In this document: piece after piece, positions 9,113 to 18,509 of the stretch | How positions within the stretch are numbered: the first letter of the stretch is position 1 | How the letters are laid out: every line of letters begins with the position of its first letter | Assembly: GCA_946965045.2 (NCBI GenBank) | Contig: OX337233.1 | Span: 3,720,001-3,784,000 of the forward strand | Direction of reading: 5' to 3' | Origin: Epithemia pelagica | Lineage: Eukaryota > Bacillariophyta > Bacillariophyceae > Surirellales > Surirellaceae | Length of the DNA stretch: 64,000 nt | Translations under genes and position numbers: made by a program | Notes under the pieces: model-generated | What the model was told of the DNA's origin: nothing | What the model saw: the letters and a program-made list of their open reading frames with translations, nothing else | The model's database searches: none

Positions 9113-10029
9113 CCGTCTATACCAACGGTGGTCAACAAGTCTCACGCCTCCTCGGCGATATTCCTAACTTCGGTGAGGTCTGGTACAACCCCCAGTCCTT
9201 GGCCAACATCCTCTCCCTCGCCGCCGTTCGGCAAAGGTGCCGCATCACTATGGACACTGCCGGTGATCCTTCCATCTTAGTCCATCGTCGTGATGGCTCG
9301 GTAATGATTTTTCGTGAAAGTGCGATGGGACTTTACTATTTTGATGTTGCAGACCCGTCTAACTTTATTAACTCTACCTCTACTCCCTATCTGTTCCTTA
9401 ACTCGGTACCTCGTAATGCGACTGGTTTTTCGCCCCGGGAGGTCGAAGGAGCGGATCGTGCCCGTACTCTGTACAGACAACTCGGTCGCCCCTCCCAACG
9501 CGATTTTCTCGACGCCCTCACCAACAACGTCATCCGAAACTGTCCCGTCACCCCCGAAGATGCACGACGCGCCCTCCAAATTTACGGATCGGACCCCGCC
9601 ACCCTCAAAGGAAAGACAGTGAAACGACCAACGGCCGCCGTGCCTCAACAGACGATAACGGACATTCCCGACCACATCAAACAAGAACACAAGCGCGTGA
9701 CGATCTGCGCGGACAATTTTTACGTTCAAGGGCTCATTTTTTGCCACACTATTTCGAGACACATCAATTTCCGCACCGTTGCGGCCATAGCAAACAGGCG
9801 AAAGACAACGTTGGAGCAAGAACTAAAGGACGTATTTCACCTTTACAAGTCCTGCGGCTTCGAAGTGGTAGACCTCCACGCGGACAACGAGTTTGCGCCC
9901 CTCCAAAACAGCATTCGACCAGTCATAGCCAACATCGTCGCCACCGATGACCATGTGGGCCAAGTCGAACGATCCATTCGCACGATTAAGGAGCGAGTGC
10001 GATCAACGGTCCATGGCCTCCCTTTCTGA
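8950..10029 (+). pseudogene. pol: Element 1 protease and integrase, interrupted
   Basis: Open from the C12 run; the first ATG is not until 9100. The protease core is WVLLDSQSTISVF near 9035, with DSQS in place of the usual D-S/T-G, then the YTNGG and NPQSLANILSLAAV blocks typical of diatom copia proteases. The integrase core supplies the catalytic triad as ICADNF, LHADNEF and VERSIRTIKE. The frame stops at TGA 10027-10029 right after HGLPF, where homologues continue. The following 100 bp still encode integrase-like sequence (LMVRELVSHAVRTLNQLP and MSPRK), and a second frame change near an A5 run at about 10130 leads into the RT frame. The product would lack a normal link to reverse transcriptase. 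Confidence 0.85.
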
Positions 10030-10169
10030 CGGTATCCAGTCCTCATGGTACGCGAGCTCGTATCCCATGCGGTCCGGACCTTGAACCAGCTCCCCAACCG
10101 AAAAGGAATCTCACCCACCATGAGTCCACGAAAAACATCACTGGACTACCGGATCCTGACTACAATAGC

Positions 10170-12938
10170 ATGAGGATAGAATTCGGGCAATATGCCCAGG
10201 TTTTTGAGGAGCGCCGCAGAACAAGCACAACAGAACCGCGTACCATCGGCGCCATCGCCCTCAACCCCACTGGAAACGCACAAGGGAGCTACTACTTCAT
10301 GTCCCTCGCGACCGGAGCGCGAATCTCCCGACACCAGTGGACGGAAGTACCAATCACCCAAGACGTCATCAACCGGGTAGAAGAGTTGGCAGCCGAACAA
10401 GAACAACCCATCATTAACGGCGAGCTCGTTTTTGAATGGGCACCCAATGTCCCGATCGAAGACCCTGAAAACGTTGACGATGCAGCGGACGATGACGATG
10501 AAGAAGAAAACAACGGAAATAATGATCTACACAACGATGAAGATGAAGGAGCGATTTCCGATGAGGACAATGAAGACGACCCCGATGTGGACGAAGGAGC
10601 GAACGAAAATAGCTCCGACAGCGACGAACCATCGGAGCCTCCCATGGTATCAACCACGGATGAGGACAGCACAACAGAAGATGAATCTGATGTTGGTGCC
10701 GTCGATGAAACGGCCGAAAATGAAGGAGCGTACGACCACGACGACGATGTCGACGAGGAAGAAGTGGAAGATGAAGGAGCGCAAATTGAGGAGCGCGAGG
10801 AGTTCCCAGACGTATCTGAAGAATACGAGGATGACCATGACATGGACGAACCAACCGACAACACTGAGCCTAGACACGAGTACAACCTTCGAGGAAACCG
10901 GGAGCGATCGTACGCCCACCGGCTCGACCATCAGATGGACATGGCAGATGGCGCAACCTCTTATTTGCACGCACAGTTCTTGCAACAGGCCATCAAACAC
11001 GCTACAACCAACGTGAATGACCGAACACCCATCCGCTCTCTGATGGCAAACTTCATTTTCACTCAGATGTCCGCGAAAGCCGGCATAAAGAAACACGGGC
11101 AACGAGCCATTGACGCATTATTGAAGGAGTTCACTCAATTGGATGGCCAAGATACTTTCGATCCACAGGACGCGTCCAAATTGACCCCTCAACAAAAAAA
11201 GGCGGCCCTACGATCAGTCAACGTAATCAAAGAGAAACGTTGCGGGAAATTGAAGGGATGTTCATGTGCAGACGGCCGACCACAACGAACCCAATACGAC
11301 AAGAGTGAGACAGCATCACCAGCACTATCGGTGGATGCCCTCATCATGTCTCTCGTCATCAACGCCCAAGAACGACGAAAGGTTATCACGGCCGACATCG
11401 CCGGCGCTTACCTCAACGCCTACATGAAGGATTTTGTCTTAATGCGACTGACGGGAGAGGTCGTCGACATTTTTTGCAAACTGGACAAGAAATACGAGAA
11501 ATACGTCGTCATGGAAGATGGCGTAAAAGTCCTATACGTACGCCTCAACAAGGCCCTATATGGATGCGTACAATCCGCATTACTCTGGTATGAGTTGTTC
11601 GCGTCGACCCTGAAAGAAATGGGTTTCGAGCTAAACCCCTATGATCCATGCGTCGCGAATAAGATTATAAACGGCAAACAATGCACAATTACGTGGTACG
11701 TGGACGACCTCAAGGCGTCCCACGTGGAAGAAGAAGTCGTCGAACAAATCATTGAGACGATCGAGGCCAAGTTTGGAAAGATGACGGTCTGCAGAGGACG
11801 CAAGCACACATATTTGGGAATGAATATCACAATCAACGAAAACGGCACGGTCAGTATCCTGATGCCGCAATACATAAAAGAAGCAATCGAAATGTTCGGT
11901 GAAGACGTGTCCCAAGGTGCATCTTCACCAGCAAAGAAAGGCCTTTTCAACACCAAAAGCGCCCCTGAACTGGATTCGAAACGAGAGGAGAAATTCCACA
12001 GCATCGTCGCCAAGTTGCTCTACTTATCACAGAGGTCAAGGATTGACATCCAAACAGCAATCGCCTTCCTTTGTACACGCGTATCAAAGGCCACCACTGA
12101 GGATTGGGACAAACTCAGACAAGTACTCCAGTACTTACATGCTACAGAAGGGATGGAATACATCGTGGGAGCGGATGATGTCCCGCACCTTCTCAACTGG
12201 GTGGACGCATCATTCGCAGTACACGAGGACATGAAAAGTCACACAGGGGGCGTAATGTCACTGGGACGAGGCGCAATCATGGCGAAATCGAAAAAACAAA
12301 AGCTTAATACAAAAAGTTCTACGGAAGCGGAGGTTGTTGGAGCCAGCGATTACCTCCCGAATACTCTATGGGCCAAACGTTTTCTCGAGGCCCAAGGATA
12401 CAACATTGAAAGCACACGCTTCGCACAAGACAACCAAAGCGCCATACGGCTTGAGAAAAATGGAAGAGCATCGGCAGGTAAACAATCAAGACACGTGGAC
12501 ATCAGATACTTCTTCATTAAGGACCAAATTCAACAAGAGAAGATCGATATCCACTACTGTCCCACCGAAGAGATGCTGGCGGATTTCTACACAAAACCGC
12601 TACAGGGAGCACTCTTCAACAAGTTTCGGGACGTACTATTAGGGCATAAACCCGTCAGTACCCTACAAACACACGACGTTCCCACGCCTTGTGAGGAGCG
12701 TGTTGGAAATAATGAGCAAGAAAGAAAACACTGCGACGCGGGAACGCCTGGCGAAGCAAGACCAAAGACAATGAAAGCAAGACCAAAGACAATGAAGAAT
12801 ACTATGGAGAACAAAGCAAGCAGGACGAGCTCCGCACGCGTGACGTTCGCTGACGTAGTCAGAAGAGGCAAGGCGAACAAATCGCCAACAAATGAACCTA
12901 GAGCTCATTCTTTGGAAACAATCAAGCCAGTAAATTAG
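10170..12938 (+). CDS. pol: Element 1 reverse transcriptase and RNase H
   Basis: A 922-codon frame starting MRIEFGQYAQVFEE, which is internal to pol in related elements rather than a true start. After an acidic linker (about residues 90-240) comes the reverse transcriptase, with CSCADGRPQRTQ, DIAGAYLNA, LNKALYGCVQSALLW and the active-site WYVDDLKAS. RNase H follows with VDASFAVHEDMKSHTGG, KSSTEAEVVGASD and QDNQSAIRLEKNG. Homology ends around 12695; the frame then reads into the 3' LTR and stops at 12938. This block itself looks uninterrupted. Confidence 0.92.
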   Translation: MRIEFGQYAQVFEERRRTSTTEPRTIGAIALNPTGNAQGSYYFMSLATGARISRHQWTEVPITQDVINRVEELAAEQEQPIINGELVFEWAPNVPIEDPENVDDAADDDDEEENNGNNDLHNDEDEGAISDEDNEDDPDVDEGANENSSDSDEPSEPPMVSTTDEDSTTEDESDVGAVDETAENEGAYDHDDDVDEEEVEDEGAQIEEREEFPDVSEEYEDDHDMDEPTDNTEPRHEYNLRGNRERSYAHRLDHQMDMADGATSYLHAQFLQQAIKHATTNVNDRTPIRSLMANFIFTQMSAKAGIKKHGQRAIDALLKEFTQLDGQDTFDPQDASKLTPQQKKAALRSVNVIKEKRCGKLKGCSCADGRPQRTQYDKSETASPALSVDALIMSLVINAQERRKVITADIAGAYLNAYMKDFVLMRLTGEVVDIFCKLDKKYEKYVVMEDGVKVLYVRLNKALYGCVQSALLWYELFASTLKEMGFELNPYDPCVANKIINGKQCTITWYVDDLKASHVEEEVVEQIIETIEAKFGKMTVCRGRKHTYLGMNITINENGTVSILMPQYIKEAIEMFGEDVSQGASSPAKKGLFNTKSAPELDSKREEKFHSIVAKLLYLSQRSRIDIQTAIAFLCTRVSKATTEDWDKLRQVLQYLHATEGMEYIVGADDVPHLLNWVDASFAVHEDMKSHTGGVMSLGRGAIMAKSKKQKLNTKSSTEAEVVGASDYLPNTLWAKRFLEAQGYNIESTRFAQDNQSAIRLEKNGRASAGKQSRHVDIRYFFIKDQIQQEKIDIHYCPTEEMLADFYTKPLQGALFNKFRDVLLGHKPVSTLQTHDVPTPCEERVGNNEQERKHCDAGTPGEARPKTMKARPKTMKNTMENKASRTSSARVTFADVVRRGKANKSPTNEPRAHSLETIKPVN

Positions 12939-12999
12939 AATCAATTTCGACTTTACAGTATAGTGGACAAAGCTGACGGCTGCACCATTATACTCAACA
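12701..12999 (+). repeat. 3' LTR of element 1 (299 bp)
   Basis: Same length and apparently the same sequence as the 5' LTR. Preceded by GTGAGGAGCG and followed by the CGAGC target duplication at 13000-13004. Confidence 0.97.
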
Positions 13000-14280
13000 C
13001 GAGCTACCGAAAATGAGCCCGAGGGCGATGACGAGGATGGAGACGAGGAGACGACGGAAGCAAATGAACCGGAGCAACTCGCAGTGGAGCCCAACTTGGA
13101 CCGGTTCCCGGTAGCAGGAGGAGGAAATCATGGCACCCTCTCGGGTCATATGTTAGAAGCTGAGCTATGCAGACTGACTTTTAACCAAGAAGCACCCAAC
13201 TGGCAGGTCATGGACTGGCCCCCACTGCCGTTTGATTCGATGGCGGAGCATGCATCCGTGGTGGTGGAGGACCCCGCCGAACACAATAGCAAGAGTGGAA
13301 CCACAACTGTCGTAGTACTCTCGACTCACGATGCACCCACTATGGTTCACATCTTACAGGTGGGTGATACTACCCAGAACTTGTGCTGGCGCGTCGGGCC
13401 AAGCACGAACCAAACAAGAGAGTTTCTCGCTGCTGTGACCTGTCGTGGATATCTGTACGCCATTGGTGGTCACTACGATACCATTGAACGCATTGCCATT
13501 CAAGATTTGCTTGGTACTTCGTCCAAGAATATTAGTCCTACAAGCAACAAACGACGCGGCTGGACGACGTTGGAATGTCGCATGTCGAGCCCACGAAATG
13601 GCTGCTCGGCGGTTGTGGTAAAAGAACGATTGATCGTGGTGGCAGGTGGTCACTTTGGGAAAGATACTCATTCATCTATCGATATTTTGGATACGGCGGC
13701 ATCCACAAATAGTGCCAGTGACGTCGTCGTTCGGGCCGGGCCACCCATGAATGTCAGTCGATCTCATTTTGGAATGGGAGTGATTGGGCCACGTCTCTAT
13801 GCCGTCGGTGGCGCGGGAAATGGAGAGGAGTGGAGCTCTGTGGAGTACCTGGATTTGGATGACTGGGTGACAGGACAAGGACCGCAACGCAGCATAGTCA
13901 TCTCCCCCTCGAACAAGGAATCCTCCTGCTGGACCAACACATGGAGGATTCACCCACAGTTGGCTCTGGACACTCCACGAAGTAGCTTTGGTATGGCCCG
14001 AGTAGGATCTTGTCTCGTGGTGGTTGGCGGGTACGACGGGTACGGGGTGCGTTCGGGGGAGGTTCTCGACACACAACAACAAGACAAAGAGGTATGGCAG
14101 CTACCGGAAATGAGTCGGGGACGGGATGGTGGTACCTTCTTGGTGGCCCATTCCACCATGGGCATTGTCGCGATTGGTGGTGCCGACGATGATGGAACCT
14201 GTGAACGACTGCCATTGGTCGACCAAAAATCGGCCTGTTTTGCTCGGTGCATGGCACTCGGGAGGGTCCCCACTTTTTGA
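13000..14280 (+). pseudogene. Kelch gene copy 2, 3' part after the retrotransposon
   Basis: This is the remainder of the interrupted kelch gene, beginning with the right target duplication. From 13005 the frame ATENEPEGDDEDGDEE matches the acidic linker of copy 1 and runs to the stop at 14278-14280. The kelch cores YLYAIGG, LIVVAGG, RLYAVGG, CLVVVGG and GIVAIGG are intact, so the lesion is the insertion alone. An internal ATG at 13084 could give a 398-residue N-truncated propeller if a promoter lies in the 3' LTR. The protein ends at VPTF, earlier than copy 1. Confidence 0.88.
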
Positions 14281-15060
14281 AGAAACCCCACTTGTTTGTG
14301 CGGTAAGCAAGTTATGATTCGATGCGCACCCATTTAGTAGAAGTTACAGAGTCGACCCCATGAAAGAATGCGTCCAGTTTACTGTGAGTATTGCATGTTT
14401 GGCGAACCATCGATATTAGGAGTACCTCTAACCTCTAGTAGGAAGTCTTCTTTTTCTCCTACTACGTTTGAAGAAACCATTTTTGTGTGTATGTGTCGGT
14501 GTGTGCAGGTAGAAGTACTAAAGTCAATCCCATGGAAGAGTTTGGCAATGGCGCGGTTTGGAGAACCATCTACCTATTGATAGGTACTACCTATAATAGG
14601 AAGTCTTCTTTTTCTCCAAGTTCGACGAGTCCGTCCTCGCGCGGATGTGTCATGGTATGGCACTCGGGAGAGGGCCCCCATGTTTGGAAGAAACCACGCT
14701 TGTGTTTGTGCGCGGTATGCAAGTTGTGATTCGATGCGCACCCATTTGCTAGTAGAGTCGTTCCCAGGAAAGAATGCATCCTCCTTTGTGCTGTGAGTAT
14801 TGCAAATTGCAATGGTGTTGTATGGAGAACCATCTACCCAGTAGGAAGTTTTCGTTTCTCCAACTAAGACGACGAGTCAGTCCTCGCGCACACGCTCCCT
14901 CTCTTCATGTCCCCATTTTGTTTTTTGCAAAGAAACCACACGATTGCTTGTGCGCAGGTCCGTGTCGGTGTGAGCGCACTCTCAAGTCTTAGGCCATTGG
15001 AGGATGCGCACCCAGTTTGAAATCCGTGCTACTAATAGAGAGTCGATCCCATCTCGGTCG
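14255..15060 (+). repeat. Three to four degenerate copies of the kelch 3' flank
   Basis: Recurring blocks in the same order: CACTCGGGA, GAAGAAACCACNCTTGTTTGTGC, AAGTTNTGATTCGATGCGCA, AGTAGAGTCG, ATCCCATGAAAGAATGC, GGAGAACCATCTACC and TAGGAAGTCTTCTTTTTCTCC. Copies begin near 14260, 14465, 14655 and 14925 (the last partial). They match the single unit after kelch copy 1. No ORF longer than about 80 codons is meaningful here. The stretch 15061-15568 holds nothing I can identify. Confidence 0.75.
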
Positions 15061-15568
15061 TCTACTAGATCGCCGTGTGTTGTCGCTCTGCGACATGCCT
15101 AGGTAGATGGGTAGTTGGGTGTGTATAGGCGAGAAAGAGAGAGAGAGACCAAGACTACGGATCCATCGTGGAACGAGAGAAGGAACCTGGTCCATTCCCT
15201 GTTGTTGTAGTTCTCGAACAAAGAACACAATTTCTGCGATACTCTACAGTACTACTCGTTTCCACTACACACTCGTGTCTATCTAGATGGTTGTCTGGTC
15301 CAGGATTGGAATCATGAACCACATACTACAGACGTTTGGTTGTGGGTCTCGAACGGAAACACCCAGCAACAACAACAACAACAAGCTCACAGAGTTCCTC
15401 TCGAACTAGTGTTCAATGTGGATAATTCCGTCATTCTCCAGTCTCGCTGTTGATTCGTTTGTAATCGCCTCCAACAACAACAAAGGTTCCAAACGATGGA
15501 AGACTCGGCGAACAAGCCCTGCGTTTTGGTCCATTCATGACCCAACATGTCGTGAATCCGGTTTGTCT

Positions 15569-16672
15569 TCACTCTTGATTGTTGTTTGCCGCGTTGTTGT
15601 TATTGTTGCTGCCATTATTGTTGTTATTGGATTGATCAAAGGAAATACTGTAGGAACCCGTGTTGGGATCTTGGACGGCCTGGAAATTGTCGAGACTCAG
15701 ACCAAAATTCCCGAGAATGGAATTGCCCAAATCTTTGAGTTTGGCCATGGTTTCCGTCTTGAGTTGTTCCATCTTTTGGTCGTGGTCTCGTTGCAATCGG
15801 GCCGCTGTGTGACGCAATTGTCGCAACGTGTGGGGACTTGTCGTGGAATCGGCGGTAGCCACCTCGACGGCCGTTTGCGCGTGTTGCAAGGCTGGTTCCG
15901 AATTTCCCAAGCGTTCCTGCGCTTGACTGGCCCGGACATGGGCCTTGAGGTAGGTGGGATGCAACCAGAGACTGACTTGGGCATCGTCGGCCGCCTCTTG
16001 ATAGCGTTCCAATCCCATTAAAGCGGCGGCGCGATTGCAATAAAAGACGGCCAACGTCGTTCCGTGCGGATGGTTTGTGGGAGGAACAAATGTCGTGTTG
16101 TTGTCGTCGTCCGAGGACTTGTCGTCGTCGTTGGAGTGTGGTTCGTCGGATGCTTTTGTGGCTGGTTTGGTATCATCATTCTCCTCACCATCGCTGCTCG
16201 TGTTGTTGTCCTTGTCGGGAGACGACGATTGTTTCCCGACATCTCGGTCGTTCAAGGCTTGTCGGGCCCGTGTATTGGCGTCTTGTTGCCAGGTTTTATA
16301 GTGTTGCCACAAGTCGGCACCGGTAAAGGGACCGGGTGTCGCATCAATTGCGGCGGTATACTTGTCGTAGGCCAAGGAATATTCGCCCGCCTTGTAGGCG
16401 ACATTGCCTTGTTCCTTCAAGTCCAACGCCACCTGCAACACTGTGTTGTCGTTGTCGTCCGTAGTGTTGTCGTTGGTGGTGCGTTTGTTCGTGTCTGCTT
16501 CTCCTTCTTCGTTGGCAGTTTGGGTCGTCGTCGTTGTCGACACACGGGTGGCACCTCCTCCAATTTCATACACAACATCCTCTTCCTTCTTGGTCCCATC
16601 TGTATGGGGCAGGGCCTCGGCCAGGGCATCCAAATCAAATCCGGCACTGGAAAAGGTGGGGTTGGTCGTCAT
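15569..16672 (-). CDS. TTC1: TTC1-like tetratricopeptide repeat protein
   Basis: A 367-residue cytosolic co-chaperone-type TPR protein. In animals TTC1 binds Hsp70/Hsp90 tails and small G proteins; the partners here are unknown. TPR 1 (LKEQGNVAYKAGEYSLAYDK) is near residue 85. An acidic Asp/Ser/Asn insert follows, and the helices resume with VFYCNRAAALMGLERYQEAA and PTYLKAHVRASQAQERLGN. The C-terminal signature MAKLKDLGNSILGNFGLSLD…NTGSYSISF is characteristic of the TTC1 family. I chose the ATG at 16672; an upstream in-frame ATG at 16747 would add 25 residues that look like 5' leader. The tail is an Asn run. No intron is needed. Confidence 0.85.
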   Translation of the reverse strand: MTTNPTFSSAGFDLDALAEALPHTDGTKKEEDVVYEIGGGATRVSTTTTTQTANEEGEADTNKRTTNDNTTDDNDNTVLQVALDLKEQGNVAYKAGEYSLAYDKYTAAIDATPGPFTGADLWQHYKTWQQDANTRARQALNDRDVGKQSSSPDKDNNTSSDGEENDDTKPATKASDEPHSNDDDKSSDDDNNTTFVPPTNHPHGTTLAVFYCNRAAALMGLERYQEAADDAQVSLWLHPTYLKAHVRASQAQERLGNSEPALQHAQTAVEVATADSTTSPHTLRQLRHTAARLQRDHDQKMEQLKTETMAKLKDLGNSILGNFGLSLDNFQAVQDPNTGSYSISFDQSNNNNNGSNNNNNAANNNQE

Positions 16673-17397
16673 TTTATTCGTAGAGTATTGTCTAGCAAAC
16701 GACAACGACAACGACAAATGAGATTCACGCCGTCCAACAATCAACACGCTAGACAGAGAAGGAGAGAGAGAGAAAACCGAAGCAACAACAACAGCGAGAG
16801 GGGGAGACGGGGATGGAATCCAACGCTATGTTCAATCGAGAGAAGAACAACAAAGTCGCTTGTAGAGAGAGGGATTCACGAAGAATCGTGGCGCCGACAT
16901 GGTGTGCCCCGTGCTTTATGTGCGACTTATCCATCGCACCTCCAAAAGCGAGCCCAATCCCACGTGTTTCAGGGCAACTTTCTACGTGTGCTATCCTTCG
17001 TACTTGGTAGCTACCGCTATGTTCTACTCCTAGAGGTCTAGGTAGAGCAGGAGGGTTGCTCTTGTGAGACCCCCTCTGTCTCTGTCGAGAGAGAATGCGG
17101 TGAATGTCCATGGCAATCTCTGGTGTGGTCCAGCCATATTTCTCTATGAATTATAGAAGAGAAGCGACCAGTCCCAGGGCAAGGATTCCGGTCGGGTCTC
17201 TATACTACTACCTACAGGTTGGTATGATTTCGTCCACAACAACATTCTGTCCAACCATTACACAGAGGGCAACCCGTTGGGAACAGAGTACAAAAGTAGT
17301 GAGAGTGTCTCTCTATAGGACAAGCCGTACGGAACCTGTTTTCCTTCACAAACAATCAATCTGGGTCGTTCCATCTTTGTGTTCGAGTGCTGATCTG
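16673..17397. other. Intergenic, no gene seen
   Basis: Upstream region of the TTC1-like gene. It contains a short GA-rich stretch near 16755-16780 but no coding signal I can support. Confidence 0.5.
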
Positions 17398-17582
17398 TCG
17401 TTCGTTCGTTCGTTCGTTCGTTCGTTCGTTCGTTTGTTCGTTCGTTTGTTCAATCATTCATTCATTCATTCATTCATTCATTCATTCATTCATTCATTCA
17501 TTCATTCATTCATTCATTCGTTTGTTCGTTCGTTCGTTCGTTCGTTCGTTCGTTCGTTCGTTCGTTCGTTCGTTCGTTCGTT
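17398..17582. repeat. Compound (TTCG)n-(TTCA)n-(TTCG)n microsatellite
   Basis: About 185 bp of tetranucleotide repeat in three blocks: TTCG (17398 to about 17449, with some TTTG variants), TTCA (about 17450-17519), and TTCG again (about 17516-17582). It is open in several frames and gives false ORFs rich in Ser, Phe, Val and Arg. A GT-rich simple repeat follows at 17660-17700. The stretch 17583-18509 holds no gene I can support. Confidence 0.97.
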
Positions 17583-18509
17583 GGATTCCCCAAAGAAAGA
17601 GAATAAAAGATCACGTCGTTTGCGGAATCGATTGGCGTTTCGAGGTTCTCTCTCTCTCTCGTGTGTGTGTGTTTGTGTGTTTGTGTGTCTGTGTGTCCAT
17701 GCGTTGTGCTCTCTGTGTATGAGTGAAACACACCAAACAGTCGGACCACGCTGGAGGAGCTGGAGAATGGCCCAGGTCATGCGTTGTGGTCACGTCCTGG
17801 TCGGCCTCCTCCTCCATGTTGTTGTTGTTGGTTTCGTTCTTGTCGCCGGGTCAGATTACCCGCCGGTTGGGCCGAGAAATGTTGTTGTTGTTGTCGTCAT
17901 TGCAATCAAATGGCGATTGAATGCCAAGTGTGATGGATGGAGGGAGGGGTCCAGACCATTTCTTGCGGCCTCGTTCTTGGTTCGGCCCAAGTATATATGG
18001 GACGAGTTTTTGCTCCATTCCATTGCACAACGTCGGGACTCTTCTGCAAGAAGCCCACTTGATGAATCTTGTTCTTTTATTGTGTGCACAGTGTGACAAA
18101 CAGTCGTCCCGCAGGAGGAGTTTTTGCACCGACACCAAGATGCGAATCCATGTGGCGTCTGTGGCAGTGGTTCCACCCACACAACACAGAGAGACTTGGC
18201 GTTTGGTTTCATCTCTCTCTCTCTGTGTAATGGTTTGTTTGTTTGTTTGTCTTTTGTATCACAACCCGTCGGACCACAGCACCCCACAGGACTGCAAACT
18301 CTTCCCACTTTTCTCCACCTCTAGAGTAAATACGCGCCAAAGCAATCCACGTGTCGTGGCGGCAATCCGGGTGCTGCGAAAGATACTACTAGGTAGTAGG
18401 ACTGTCCTGCCAGGGCGGAGGACAAAATGGGTCATGATAATCTGGAACCAATCCACCAACCAACCGGGATCCACTGGAACGTTCATCACCCAACGGTCAT
18501 TGGTTTTGG

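Larger units (their letters stand above)
6694..12999 (+). mobile_element. Ty1/copia LTR retrotransposon (CoDi-like), element 1, pol-defective
   Basis: A complete 6306-bp element, same orientation as the kelch gene it interrupts. The order is LTR, extra ORF, gag with zinc knuckle, protease, integrase, reverse transcriptase, RNase H, LTR; integrase before reverse transcriptase is the copia order. The LTRs begin TGTTG and end CAACA, are 299 bp each, and look identical by eye, implying recent insertion. Despite this the pol region carries three interruptions: a frame change at a C12 run (8940-8951), an in-frame TGA in integrase (10027-10029), and a further frame change at about 10130. Either the element was mobilised in trans or some lesions are sequence errors. 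A tRNA primer site next to the 5' LTR was not recognised; GTGAGGAGCG just before the 3' LTR is a modest polypurine tract. Confidence 0.97.

Noticed and set aside
13084-14280. Independent kelch gene starting at 13084
   Set aside because: The upstream codons 13005-13083 are homologous to kelch copy 1, so the ATG at 13084 is internal; the gene begins at 6596.
16064-17041. 325-codon plus-strand frame over the TTC1 region
   Set aside because: Antisense shadow of the TTC1-like gene, whose family signatures are on the minus strand.
17398-17582. Possible CRISPR-like array
   Set aside because: Pure tetranucleotide repeats without spacers. No repeat-spacer pattern was found anywhere in the window, and the organism is eukaryotic.
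17104-18096. 330-codon frame with repeated Ser-Phe-Val-Arg/Ile-His
   Set aside because: The frame exists only because the TTCG/TTCA microsatellite lacks stops.
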